Assembly (NCBI GenBank): GCA_950295325.1
Contig: OX485809.1
Span: 33,542,001-33,606,000 of the forward strand
DNA from: Polytrichum commune
Taxonomy: Eukaryota > Streptophyta > Polytrichopsida > Polytrichales > Polytrichaceae
Reading direction: 5' to 3'
DNA: 64,000 nt
The notes under the pieces were generated by a model, which saw only the letters and a list, made by a program, of their open reading frames with translations, had not been told where the DNA came from and searched no databases. A program made the position numbers and the translations under genes. Positions 46,701 to 57,896 of this stretch are shown here, piece after piece; position 1 is the first letter of the stretch, and each line of letters begins with the position of its first letter.

Positions 46701-47680
46701 ACATTTGCTTTTGGAATGCAAAATGCTCAGGGAGGTCATTCGCCATAAGGGCTTTCTTGAGGAAGTGGGTGGCATTAATTTTTTAAATTTAAACTTTATA
46801 CCACTTTAACCCCTCCATCTTTGACATTTTTTTGGCTTTCACGTTTAAACCACATTTAAATAACATTTACATAGTCTTGGGCATAAGAATGGCACGAGTT
46901 TGGTTCACAAAGGATTCTTGGGTCCCAAAATGTGAGTGGGTGCAAGCATGGTAAAGTGGACCAAAATAGTGCTCCGGTATACTAAAACCATAATTTTTTT
47001 GGTCAAAGGCCTAATAATAGTAGCAAAGTATTATTTAAATTGGGTTTTTTCATGAAGACCTTTATTGTTGTGTCAAATACTCAAATGTAGAATATCAAGT
47101 TGAGACCTTCATAACTTATTCTTAAACGTGATGCTCAAAAGCAAATGGTTGACTATAGTTTTGAATGTACATTTCACGACCTTAAATATTTTAGAGTTGG
47201 ATTTTTTTTCTTCCATATTCCTTGAATTCACTATCCACTTGAGGGCATCATCACAAAATATTGTAGAAAACCATCAATAGGGCCTCATGTACAATACCTC
47301 ATGTACAAATATGTACATGACCTAGTGAATCTTGGTTGGGAACCCATAATTTGACGTTTGACTCTAAGTAGATGGGAGTTAAGGATTAAGTAATACCTTG
47401 CCCACACTTACAAGTGGGCATGGCTAGTGGATGGCTCCCACTAGTGGGACTTAACCCTAAACAAAAAAAATGCATCAAATTTGGCATTTAAACTCATTGT
47501 GAGAAATGCCCATCATCCAACTAATAAACTTTGACCCTCTCTAGAATGGGTATATGAACTCCAAATTTGGATATTCAAATTCTCTCATATATATATTCTA
47601 AATATGTACAATTATTTTTAAAAAATTGAACTTCCTAATCTATCCCGTCATTTAAATCTCAAAGAAAAAAAATCAAGATT
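43741..47680. other. Intergenic, no gene seen
   Basis: Nearly 4 kb of AT-rich DNA. A GC-richer patch at 43800-44240 and 44580-44800 holds only frames of up to 65 codons without motifs. A fragment GCATAACATTATTCGG at about 44480 is one end of a B-family MITE. A-runs lie at 46105-46117. Confidence 0.5.
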
Positions 47681-47683
47681 ATC

Positions 47684-48095
47684 ACTTCACTAAATATGAT
47701 ATTTAGTGTCACCAATTCTAATTGTCTTGCTCAAAACTACTTGTAAACCACGGTATACTTTCACTAAATGTTAATTGTAAACCACAATATACTTACAATA
47801 AATGTTAACCCAACATTATTTGTCATTCCTTGTAATGTTTTGGGGGGATTATAGATTTACAGTGTTCCAATTACTGTCACTTACCAACTGATTTTCCATC
47901 CAACTTTCAATCATCCATGACACTATTTCATCACAAGTTGCTGACAAGAGAAGGTAAGATTTTTGGTCAATGGATGAACACATCCATCATCCATGACAAC
48001 ATTTGTTCACTTATGCATAAGTAGTGTCATCCAAAAAGTACCATAGCGACATCAAATACCATACGACACTAAATATCATATTATTCATTGTAGTT
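47684..48095. mobile_element. M-family MITE, long subfamily, copy M7
   Basis: TTCACTAAATATGATATTTA then CACCAATTCTAATTGTCTTG as in M6. It shares the ACCCAACATTATTTGTCATT interior and closes ATATCATATTATTCATTGTA. About 412 bp, with an extra internal duplication (two TGTAAACCAC segments) compared with M6. Confidence 0.7.
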
Positions 48096-48590
48096 GTCTC
48101 GATGTGAGAACTTCAACTTTGTGACCATCGGATCTTCTCAAATTTTGTTGAAACAAAGATTTTTTCCCCCTTGAACTTCTTATTGGAACTTATTTACACA
48201 CACAAATGATCAATCATAGAATATGTTGGTGATAGTGGACTGAATTGCCCTCAATATCAAGGGTAGAATGAAACTTGTAAGTTCATTGGAATGCACCATG
48301 TAACAAGCATAATGCTTAAACGTCTATATTGCACTTACTACTACAGTCGACTACTACGACAACGGAACTTTTGCAATGTGGGCCCCCTTGCCATATCCAT
48401 TGAGGCTCTTTGGACTTTTACGACGTCCAGTGTGGGCACACATCTCCCTTTTGTAAACATGCTAACTTTCAGTATGCTTTTTGCCATGATTTGTAACCGT
48501 CTGGAATCTCAACAACCCTTCAGCAAGGGAGACAATTAAAGGACAACTTCCCACCCCCTTTGCTACAACAATACTGACAACTCCTCTCTA

Positions 48591-49027
48591 CAGTCCACCC
48601 TCTATAAATGTTACACCTATAAGTGTTAACCCTCTCTAAATGTTAACTTTCTTCTACTCCCCACATATTGCACACTATAAATGATAAACGTGTTAACTGT
48701 TAACAAAATGGTACTCCTTTCTTTGTAAATTTGACTCTATAAATGTTAACGAATGAAATACAACTATAATATGGATCTCACCAAAGAACCATTGATTCAT
48801 ACTTCACCCGTGATTTGTAAACTTGATATTGAATAAAGTTTTGATTGGGTTTGCAATTTTATGAATGGTATTCTCTCACAAGGACTCTTCACAATTGCTT
48901 ATATTTATAAATGTTAAGATTTGTATATTGCTCAAAAAAGTAATTTTATAATTGTTAATTGTTAACACCTCTATAAATGTTAACTTTGATCCACTCCCGA
49001 GGGTTAACATTTATAGAGGGTAGACTG
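48591..49027. mobile_element. pogo-like MITE with TA TSD
   Basis: Begins CAGTCCACCCTCTATAAATG and ends with the complement TTTATAGAGGGTAGACTG; TA on both sides (48589-48590 and 49028-49029). Multiple subterminal TATAAATGTTAAC motifs. The terminus closely matches the right end of the 29629-32586 element, so that family could have mobilised it. 437 bp. Confidence 0.8.
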
Positions 49028-49046
49028 TACTCCCGTCTCTATTAAA

Positions 49047-49537
49047 GGGCCGCTTCACACACGAGCCAAGAGCCGTGACCATGAACTTGTGAGAGCCCAA
49101 AAGAAAGTGCCCAAAGGCCGTCCCAACACACCTCCAAAATCATGTAGTGTGGTCACAGACCCTCAAGTGTAGTGTGAAGCCATATGTGACTGGGCCCTCA
49201 AGAAAATGCTATTTTAATGGATTTCTATTCATGTGGGTCTTCACACATGATATAAATCAATGGTTGTGAGCATTCGGAGTGCCATGGTCTCCCGGTTTTG
49301 TGTTAGGCCTACCTCCAAGAGGTATTTTTTGAAAATAATCCAAGTGACCATGGAACATGATCCATTTGATGCCACGTAGGAATCCATGTAGACTTTACAT
49401 ATATCTTGCATTCACATACTTCATTGGTCCCTCAAGCGTAGTGTGAAGCAAACTTGGATTGGCTCTACCTTTTCCACCAATGAGAGTGCTTGAAGTGTAA
49501 TGGTCACGGGGTCTCAGTCTCGTGTGTGAAGTGGCCC
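49047..49537. mobile_element. Tourist-like MITE with GGGCC ends (copy 5, inverted relative to copy 3)
   Basis: GGGCCGCTTCACACACGAGC at left, GTGTGTGAAGTGGCCC at right followed by TAA. 491 bp. The whole length matches 39539-40032 in reverse orientation. It sits just 19 bp from the pogo-like MITE. Confidence 0.82.
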
Positions 49538-49557
49538 TAAGCTTCCTAACAAGGAGA

Positions 49558-50010
49558 ACCGACCGCTAGTTACAGAAGAACCAGTTAAGTTTGAGGAATA
49601 AACAGTTGAGGTTCAAGACTTCAAGAAATCTACGGACCATTTTAGAGGAATCTATAAACTATACCTCACATTAATAAAGAAAAATGACCCTCAACTACCA
49701 TGTGATAGTGGAGAGGTACCCATTTCCGAATGAAGTGGTTGGCAATTCGATTCCCGCTGTGAAATCCCTTCTCTACTTGATGGAAGACACTAGCTAGGTA
49801 GGTAGGAAGCCAAAAGCCCACCCACCGCAAGGTAGGCAACAAACCCCACCCTGCACCAAGAGGTAGATCCAACAAGCTCAAATTCACGTTGGATTGCCTG
49901 ACATTGGTTCTTTATTTATTTAGGAAAAACCGAAAGATCATAACATGCAACCGGTTGGACTTGGAAACACTGGAATTTTGAATGATGATGCCCAAAAATC
50001 TCTCTAGACA
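49558..50010 (+). repeat. R2 interspersed repeat, interrupted by a SINE
   Basis: Left part (GACCGCTAGTTACAGAAGAA, CATTTTAGAGGAATCTATAA) and right part (GCAACCGGTTGGACTTGGAA, GATGCCCAAAAATCTC) match continuous R2 copies. About 235 bp of SINE-like sequence separates them. Confidence 0.65.
49685..49920 (+). mobile_element. tRNA-derived SINE, copy 2
   Basis: TGACCCTCAACTACCATGTG, TAGTGGAGAGGTACCC (A-box-like), AATTCGATTCCC (weakened B box), CTTCTCTACTTGATGGAAGA and CTAGCTAGGTAGGT match the copy at 60995. A-rich AAGAAAAA / AGGAAAAA on the two sides may be a degraded TSD. Confidence 0.6.
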
Positions 50011-50270
50011 ATTTACCTAGCCCCTCAAGTATAGTTGATTTTACACACACAAAATTTTATTTTAATTTTAGTGTGTGTTGTGTCTCAAATAAATAAATAA
50101 ATTGTAAAAGAAGAAGAAGAAGAAGAAGTCCCAAAACTTAAATTTGAAAATCACTTACGGTCCAGACATAAATTGCAGAGTCTTTACATCTCAACACTGA
50201 TTTTGTTTTTCCTACCCATCCATGTATTCTTGAACATTTATGTGTATATTTAATGTCACGATCCGTTGGA

Positions 50271-50424
50271 TTTCAAACATTATTCAAATCCATAATAAGT
50301 TTTTGTGGGACTGACATTATTTTGTGGGATATTCTTCACATTCAAATTGATTGTGAAGAATATTTTTAAGAATATTGTTTGTCCCACAAAACATTGTTAT
50401 GGATTTGAGTAATGTTTTGAAATC
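50271..50424. mobile_element. B-family palindromic MITE, copy B5
   Basis: TTCAAACATTATTCAAATCC on the left, GGATTTGAGTAATGTTTTGA on the right. Inner GTGGGACTGACATTATTTTG and TATTGTTTGTCCCACAAAAC. Central TTCACA...TGTGAA loop. Confidence 0.72.
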
Positions 50425-50859
50425 GAGTTTTCTTTCGATATCTTTACCAACTAAGTATATTAAAAAACAATGCTAAGGTAGATGTGCCTAATTCAATGTA
50501 TGATCTTAAACGGGTTCTTATATTGGAGTGGTATATGGTTTGGTGTGAATCTAAGAACGGGCACCAAAGGCACATGTGTTGAAAATAGATTGGAGTACAT
50601 GATAAAAGCTTTTTAACCATTCTAGACACAATATTCGACATGATTGGGGAGGGGGATCTATGTTATCATTAAATAACTCATATAATCTTATGAAATAATC
50701 AATGCATGCAATGTTACAAACTAGGGCTTTTTGTAAAACAATTTTTTTCTACTACCGTTAATTGATGGGAACTACAATCATTTGCATTCATTTGAGTTTT
50801 GTGCAAGATGGCTTTGGCAACTAGAGACGATGCTAGGGACACACAAAGCTTTTGGTGTT

Positions 50860-51150
50860 AGATGGTTTTGCTCAAAAAGCTTACACATGGGTGGTTAGGT
50901 CATCAAATATAGAAAGGGGTTGAACAACCTAATGGAGGAACTTGAACAAGATCCATTGGTCGTGCTACATATTCATGATTTGAGGTGGTTATGAGGAGGA
51001 CAAGATATGAAGCAAAATTTGGATTGTATGCCAACATTCTTGGAGGCATCTTGCATTGAAAAACCTCTTTGGTACCATAAGCTTACATCATTTCAATTTC
51101 ATTTATTTTTGCAGATGGTTATTATATCAATACAATCATTTTGATATTAC
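50860..51150 (+). pseudogene. hAT-like transposase remnant (tentative)
   Basis: One frame reads NLMEELEQDPLVVLHIHDLR then W, L, stop and GGQDMKQNLDCMPTFLEA, ending KPLWYHKLTSFQFHLF. This resembles the 'D.L..LH..E.RWLSRG..ME....CMPAIL' segment of plant hAT/zinc-finger transposase-derived proteins with the S/R pair lost to a stop. Short and isolated, so only a remnant. Confidence 0.35.
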
Positions 51151-51765
51151 TCAAATTGGTGGCAACTCGAACGGGGAGTGCTATCTTGTGAGCAATGAGC
51201 AATGAGTGGCGAGCGATGAGCAATAACTTGTGAATGATGAGGAAGGTGAAATGTTTGGTAATAGGGCCACTAGTATCCTATAACCGTGGAATTTTGGCCT
51301 AAAGAATTATGATTTTAGGATTTCATAAGAAGAGGGATGAGGAGGATAAACAACATAAAATCCAAATATTTATTCATCGCTAGTAGCACTGGACTTGTTA
51401 CTATCTTTTGCCTCGTCATCTATATATATCCGAACACCTATACATTGCGAATTGACTTTGGAACTATAGCAAGATTCTTCATTTGGATATTTAACATTGC
51501 AATTGCAACATTCTCAGCATATGATGCGAGATGTGGGCTACAGCTTGGACTTCGTAGGAATTATCTATGTGCCCAAAATGGGAGGCATTTGCTCTTTCCA
51601 GTTGTATTCATGAAATAAAATCGATCAAATATGTAAATAAATTTGAAGAAATAAAAATCAACTAATAAAATTAATGAAATGGATGAATTGAATCAACAAT
51701 TATTGTATTAAAACTTACTCACAATAAAATTCAAGCATCTCCTTATTTGATAGGTCATCATCTTC

Positions 51766-53195
51766 TCATGTAAGATCTTCAATATTCTCCTTAGATGACC
51801 CCTCTTTCAGAATCTTTTCCAAAAGTGGTTTGAATATGTGCTCAAACATGTCATTATCACCCTCGAATGCAAGAAGATGTCTGCCACATGCGCGTTTTAC
51901 AAGGATAGAAGCTCCAGTGGAACATGTCAAATCAACAACGCATCCATTTGTTGTTGTAAATAATTCAATAAGGTCTTGAAAAACACGCAACAATTTTTTA
52001 TATGGCCCCTTCCAAGGGTCTTCCCGATTTTTTATTAAACATGTTTTTTTCATCCACAAAATTGAAAATCAAGTTTTTGTTTTTCAATCCAATACCAAAA
52101 AACGTGGATTTTGGTTATCTTGTGGATTTTGTGGTAGTAAAATCACTTACCAAGACATGAGCTAGAAATGTTGGAGTCTGCAAAAAAATATAAATTGTAT
52201 TTAGACATTATACAATACAAAAAACATCAAAATAACTACATAAAAACCATTGTAATGTGTAATACTTACAATGTAAGTGGGACACTCCAGATCCTTGAAA
52301 ACCATGTACGAATTCAGGCAAATAAAAGTTCTATGAACTTTCATGTTGCCGTTGTTTAAGGTTGAATTCAAAACCTTCTTGGTTTGCATATAGATAACAG
52401 AAAATAATATGAGGACGAAGTCGTCAGACAAGATGGATTTGCACAATGACATTGTTGTAATCATCCAGTTTTTATCATATTTATTCCACAGAGGAATTTC
52501 AATAAATCGATTTGAGAGGTCGAAGTTAAGACCGTTGGGAAATTGGAGAAAAATCAAGTCAACAGCGAAGGGGGTCGAACTTCCCATGACATAAAATTCC
52601 CGATTTTCATTGAAGTGAAAAACCACAAAACATCACAAATTAAGAATTGGAAACATAATTAAATCTAAATGGAAGTAACAATAATAACAAAAATACAAAA
52701 TCAAAATTACTTACATTTCCAATAAATGTCTACCATTCAATCCACTCATGAAGGCCTATATCCATCCCTTCATACTTGTTCTTGACAAAAATAGATTGAG
52801 CAAAAGAGAACGTGAGAAAATTCTTGAGTATGAATAACTCTCTTATCAAAACATTCGTTGGTGCACGATGAATCACCAAATTTTTCAAAAACAATTTGGT
52901 GATTCCTCTTTGCAAATTGGCTTTAGTTTGTTGTATGTGTTGCATTTGACTTTGTTAAGGGAGGGAAGGTTGTGCTTTATCATGCCCCTTCTTTAGCATG
53001 AAATTGTGATTGGGCTCTCACTTTATGCATTGTGAGTCACTTTGGGGGGGATTCTTTGTTTCGAGTTTTGGATTCATTTTCAACCTCCTTTGTATTCCTT
53101 AATACGAACTGCACGGGACCAACATTAATGCCATGGTCACAATGCAACCACAAAAAGCTTGAATACATGTTGAAAGTAATAACAATTGGGAACAA
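51766..53195 (-). pseudogene. Multi-exon DNA-amino-methyltransferase-like pseudogene
   Basis: Minus-strand exons in order: about 53195-53040 (SFLWLHCDHGINVGPVQFVL); 52945-52715, ending at donor GTAAGTAATT; about 52625-52270 with VDLIFLQFPNGLNFD, LWNKYDKNWMITTMSLCKSI, LSDDFVLILFS and VHRTFICLNSYMVFKDLECP, ending at donor GTAAGTATT; a 27-nt exon 52151-52177 (TPTFLAHVL) bounded by TTTGCAG and GTAAGTGATT; and about 52060-51766 with PWKGPYKKLLRVFQ, VVDLTCSTGASILVKRACG and RHLLAFEGDNDMF. LQFPNG sits where beta-class N4/N6 methyltransferases carry the catalytic DPP(W/Y) motif, and DLTCSTGA where they carry the SAM-binding FxGxG motif, in the permuted beta order. The catalytic aspartate is gone. Frames do not join cleanly at two borders and a TGA interrupts one exon. 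Probably a repeat-encoded family; the assignment is by motif. Confidence 0.5.
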
Positions 53196-53244
53196 TTATA
53201 TTAATAAAATAAATAAAATAAAATTCAAAAAACCTTAAATTGTC

Positions 53245-54265
53245 ACCACGACAACAATTTCACGTTCTTTTAATTTTCCTCATTTCTTGCTTGTTTTGCC
53301 TACCTTCAAGCTATCTATGATGAGGCACTCATATGTTTATGTAATAGTAGAGGAGGTTTGTTTGTTGTCCACTCCCTTCCCCAATTTAATTGTGATGGCT
53401 CCTTAATAGATCCTTATTTATCTCCAATGAGAACTTAAAAAAAGAAATGATGTCATGATTCCACATTGCAAAGAGTGAAAACCATTGAGAACTAAAAAGT
53501 ACCAAAAAAATTGTTGTCTCAGCACACTAAAACCCAAATATTGGTTTTTTGGGGGGTTATTTTTTAATGGTTTTGGAGTATTTCTTTCTAGTTTTCAATG
53601 GATTTTATTGCTCAAGTTGGTTTGGAATGAGTGTGGGGAGGGTAACCTTGGCAATGGCCATGCCTCCCCTCAAATTTAACGGAGGATGTGGAGACTTCAA
53701 TGTTGGCCTCCTCTATGTGAGTTTTTATTACGAAAATGAGGCCATGTGTGACAATATGGTCACCCACTTGTGTTGGAAATTAACCACACATTCATAAGAA
53801 ATGTGATGCTTGAATGCATGCCAAATGTGGCAACTAAAGTAATAATTAAAATTGTAGAAAAAAACCAAGAATACTTGAAATTGTCATCTCAGAGCCAAGA
53901 CAACAATTTCATGAATTCTTGATTTTGAAATTCCAATTTTGACCTAATTTAGTCTACAATCATGCACCACATATTTGCCCATAAGAGATTGGTGAATTTA
54001 AGGGGAGAGAAGCTTTGCTTACGCAAGCTTCATCCTAAAAAGGAGTTGTTTTCTTTTATTGTGATGGCCACATTTTGATTGCGCATTAGATGTTGATTAG
54101 TTGAGTTAGGAGTGATGTTTTAGTCACCCGTTCTTGCTCCATTAAGTTCTCAAAGCCCTTAAGAACAATAGGGAGAAATTAACACATAAATAGAATGTCA
54201 ATAAATCTAGAAATTATCGTCTTGATACTAAGATAACAATTCCTAGATTTCTTGACCTCCCCCCC
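53245..54265. repeat. Recurring small hairpins (AAATTGTC...GACAACAATTTC)
   Basis: Three similar stem-loops: about 53247-53273 (AAATTGTCACCACGACAACA), 53873-53914 (GAAATTGTCATCTCAGAGCC plus AAGACAACAATTTC) and 54213-54262 (TCTAGAAATTATCGTCTTGA plus AGATAACAATTCCTAGA). A half copy lies near 53507. The flanks share TTGTGATGGC (53391, 54059), so the region may be a degenerate tandem duplication. Confidence 0.45.
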
Positions 54266-54274
54266 CCCCCCCCC
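54259..54274 (+). repeat. 16-nt poly-C run
   Basis: Uninterrupted C homopolymer directly after the third hairpin. Confidence 0.85.
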
Positions 54275-54479
54275 ATGTTACGTCTCTATGGCTTTGAGGA
54301 CCATTCTTTCAACTAGATTTGGTGCTAACTTGGGGTTTCCCTCTTTGAAGGCCCTAGAGTGTAGCTTTGAATGCTCCCGTAGTTATTTGAATGGGCCTTG
54401 TATGGGGGGACTTACTGTTAGATTTTGATTATACTTTCTAACGTCTTTATTTGTTTGTTGATTTTGGAAATATGGCCTT

Positions 54480-56815
54480 CACATGTGCATCATCTTCCAA
54501 TTGACAAGGTTATGATGACAAAGCTTCAACTCAAGAACTGAGGACGAGCTTGAACAACCAAGATGATGTTAATGTTAGCCATATGGACAACTTGCATAGC
54601 AAAAATGTTAACAAGTTGATTGGTAATTTGCACATGCAACATGCCTCCAAATATCATCTTAGTGCGCCCTTATGTTGTCTTGTACCACTACCTTTAGTGA
54701 AACCTATACTAAGGTAGATGTCCAATCATTTGAAAACAAGTTTGTCAATGGATATCATGGAGGTGATAGAGTACTATGTGTTTTCTAAATGAACATCAAG
54801 GGAAATATAGGGATGTGACTCCTGACACTTATGATCATTGGCAAGCCCTTCAAAATTATTTTAATTTATTTTTCTATAATGATAATGATGTGGGTGTGTT
54901 GAAGGGGAATATGTTATGGGTTTAGGAGGGCACCCACAAAGGTAGTGCATGGTGTTATCACATAAATCGTCACCATTGTGATGACGAGGACTGGCATTAT
55001 TTGATGGATTAAATTTTCTTGAGTCTATTTGACTTTGGTAGTGTATTATTGGATGCAATGCACAATGTCAACAAGTACCGCATCCACCGCATCAACTTGG
55101 CTTGTCATTATAAAGTGAGTTTTGTGTTTTTTTTTTATTCTATGTTCACTCACAAAGAACTAAACTCTCAACTTATTTCCATTTTTTGAAGGTCCACATA
55201 AAATGACCATGTGAAGACCAACTTGGTTCACAAGTTAAATCTTATGAAGAGCTTTGGCACACTAAAGAATTTTGTGATCTTTGTAAGACGAGCATTGAAA
55301 ATTGTGCAAGAGTAGATATATGAAGAACACATGGTCTCTGTCGGCATTGGATGTATTAATTCTCAAAACTTATACAAGATTAATTCTCTTGGACACTCAA
55401 TTCATCTTTTTTCCATTTGCATCAATGTTAACTAATGTCTATCAATGTGTAGCAAGAGATAGTCGCAACAGTAGAGGAGGGAGCTTGCAAGTACAAAGAC
55501 AAAACACTTGTCGCATCTAGATATGATAGGGGTGAAGTTACTAATGTCATCTACCACAAGAAGAACTATGTTAGGTATAAAGAAGGGAGAACTAGACAAG
55601 CTATTTTCCATAGCTACCCTTGAGCATGGCATCCATTTTCTGTGAGGTGATTCAATGCCTCTATAATTTTTTTGTATCCTTTTCATGCACTTACAAACAC
55701 AAATTTTGTGGATGTTTTCTAGATCGTAAGCAACTTGGAATGAGCACCATCCCTTCAATGACTTTGGAGAAATTGCAGGTGAGTTCAACCTTTTATGCTA
55801 ATTCAAAGTACAAGGCATGTTGTTTGTGTTGGTGGAATGCCATAAGAATGTCTAGACATCTCCTCAATTTCAACTTGGCAATGTTAAACAAACTAACCTT
55901 GAAACATGGCTTGTAAAAACTTCATTTTAGGCTCATGTAATATTATTCACTTGGTTATTGTGCTTATAATTATTATGCTTTCCAATTGCAATGGTTATAA
56001 TCTCTCTCTCTCTCTCTCCATGTGGCAATTGGAGTTTTGGATCAATCTACTTTGTAATGTTGTCCTTGGTCCACTTATATTTGTCCCACTAGAGGAAAAG
56101 GTGGAGACAACTCAAGTAACTCTCTAACAAAATTGGGAAGATTTGAATGTATTAGTTGATAATCGTGAGGTGGCAACCGCCAAGGTTGAGAATGTTGGCA
56201 AACGTGGAGCCAAATCGAACCCCCCACTAAGGGACCCAACGCTTTGGCACCATTGGAAGTTCTTGTGAATACACCAATTCCTTTTAAAATGCAAACTCCA
56301 ATTACACAAGCTCCTTCTCTTGCTCTCAATCATTCACAACATGTTGTCCGATAACAAGGTTGCGGAATGCCAAATGTTGTATGCCAATTGTATCCATTAT
56401 GGCAAGGAATATCTTCATCACGATGATTATGGAGAATGAAGCCAATAAGCATCATGTACTAGTCAAAACATTTGACTTTGTGAAGAGAGTAACATATTTA
56501 ATCCGTATTAACATTTTTTAAGGTTCATATTTGGTTAGTTTCTCATAGATGGTCCAAGAGCTTCACAAAGATGATTACCACGATTGATTACATGTGTCAT
56601 TTGGTGCATTGATTACATCAAACTTGCAACTTTGACCAAATTATTGCAGATTTATTGGAGGGGCTTCATGTGTCCTCTCCTCCTAGCACCACGCGTACAT
56701 TGAATATGCACAACAAGAGTATATTGAGGCAATTTGTCAACCCTAATGGAACAACGATGCTTGCATGGTTGTGTTTCTTCTCGAATTTAAGAATGTTAGG
56801 GATGATGTAAGGGTA
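54480..56815 (+). pseudogene. Multi-exon pseudogene with ParB-like N-terminal region (tentative)
   Basis: Coding-like segments in order: VSHMDNLHSKNVNKLIGNLH, YHLSAPLCCLVPLPL, SFENKFVNGYHGGDRVLCVF, DVTPDTYDHWQALQNYF and VLKGNMLWV-stop-EGTHKGSAWCYHI, then HHCDDEDWHYLMD and LLDAMHNVNKYRIHRINLAC. The exon ends at 55114 on GTGAGT, and the next begins at 55192 after TTTTTTGAAG (QVKSYEELWHTKEFCDLCKT). Then come MKNTWSLSALDVLILKTYTR, LILLDTQFIFFPFASM, and an exon ending LGMSTIPSMTLEKLQ at a GTGAGT donor (about 55778). Later parts read NWEDLNVLVDNREVATAKVE and DLLEGLHVSSPPSTTRTLNM. The EGTHKGSAW stretch recalls the G-x-H-R core of ParB/sulfiredoxin-like domains. Many stops and shifts. Sequence past its 3' end (56860-56920) is repeated, inverted, at 51190-51240 beside the methyltransferase-like pseudogene, suggesting one family. 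Confidence 0.42.
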
Positions 56816-57121
56816 TAGGATACTACTGGGTGTATAACCAATCGATGTATCCCCCCACTGCTCATGTGTTATTGCTCACCACTCACTGCTTCTTGTTCAT
56901 TGCTCATTTGATAGCATTCCCATTTGAAAGCCATTGCTCTGAGTGTAATTTTGAGTATATAGACTTGACAATATAATTGAGATACAATGACAATTGTCAA
57001 ATCTCATATTAATTATAGTATACTATATTTAAGTATATTATTCAGTTTTATTTTAAGTTTGAACAACATAACACCAATTTGAAGCTAGATTTGTGGCATA
57101 AATTTCTTGTAGATTGTACAA

Positions 57122-57525
57122 TCAAGGCGATCACACCCCCTTACGTTTCATAACCACGTGTGATAAAAGTTGCTACCTTATATTATATGCCATAGATAAT
57201 TTTTTAAATTATGATATTTTTCTACATATACATAACCATTGATAATATCGTTTGTATATTTTTTGAAATTTTTAGTCATCTTCATTTTTGTAGTAATTGT
57301 TTAGTTCAATTCTACGTCATTCTAGTTAGAAACGGTATTTAAGAAAATTAAAAACAAATATCATTAAATTTTGTTTTTTTTACTATGTAACAAACACCAT
57401 GTATATTTACTCATGAAAAAAATTAATCAAATTTTGACCCATTTTGGTGATGCTTTATGTAAAAAATATATCTTTTTATTGCACATGGTGTTCATCTTGA
57501 CAATGGAGTGCACCCCCCCCCCCCG
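57122..57525. mobile_element. Mutator-type MITE with 10-bp TSD
   Basis: Flanked by identical GATTGTACAA (57112-57121 and 57526-57535). The interior from about 57150 to 57500 matches 63390-63750 closely (GCCATAGATAATTTTT, TTCTAGTTAGAAACGGTA, CATTTTGGTGATGCTTTATG). Right terminus CTTGACAATGGAGTGCACCC; left terminus poorly conserved. A 9-10-bp TSD is typical of Mutator-like elements. Confidence 0.7.
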
Positions 57526-57619
57526 GATTGTACAACATGTAGATGATATGTCCATTCAAAATACAATAAAAGCTTCCAAAAACCTATGTGAAATCAACCA
57601 TCATAGATGAACTGAGGGA

Positions 57620-57844
57620 GCTACACAAAATTGTCCCATTAGTGTGGGTTACTATTTGGAGTTATGCATTGCTATAACATTTTATTGAGTGTGTGGTTTT
57701 TTTACTTAGACTACATAAATAAATTAGTATGCACATCAAAGACTATGATATAAGTTCCTTGGTAAGAAAGGATATTGTCGATAAAAACTTATAGCAACAC
57801 GTACATCCAAATGGTAACCCAGAGTATTAAGACAATTTAGTGTA
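57620..57844. mobile_element. M-family MITE, diverged copy M8
   Basis: GCTACACAAAATTGTCCCAT at left, GACAATTTAGTGTA at right. TTACTATTTGGAGTTATGCA pairs with ACATCCAAATGGTAA. Confidence 0.6.
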
Positions 57845-57896
57845 CCCAATAAGAACTATCTATGTAAGTTAAACTCGTCCAATGATGGATGGACCA

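Noticed and set aside
51337-51618. 93-codon plus frame with a membrane-like N-terminus
   Set aside because: Opposite strand of the 3' flank of the methyltransferase-like locus; no homology recognised.
55984-56020. (TC)n tract as a core promoter CT element
   Set aside because: Simple repeat within a pseudogene; no TATA or downstream frame to support it.
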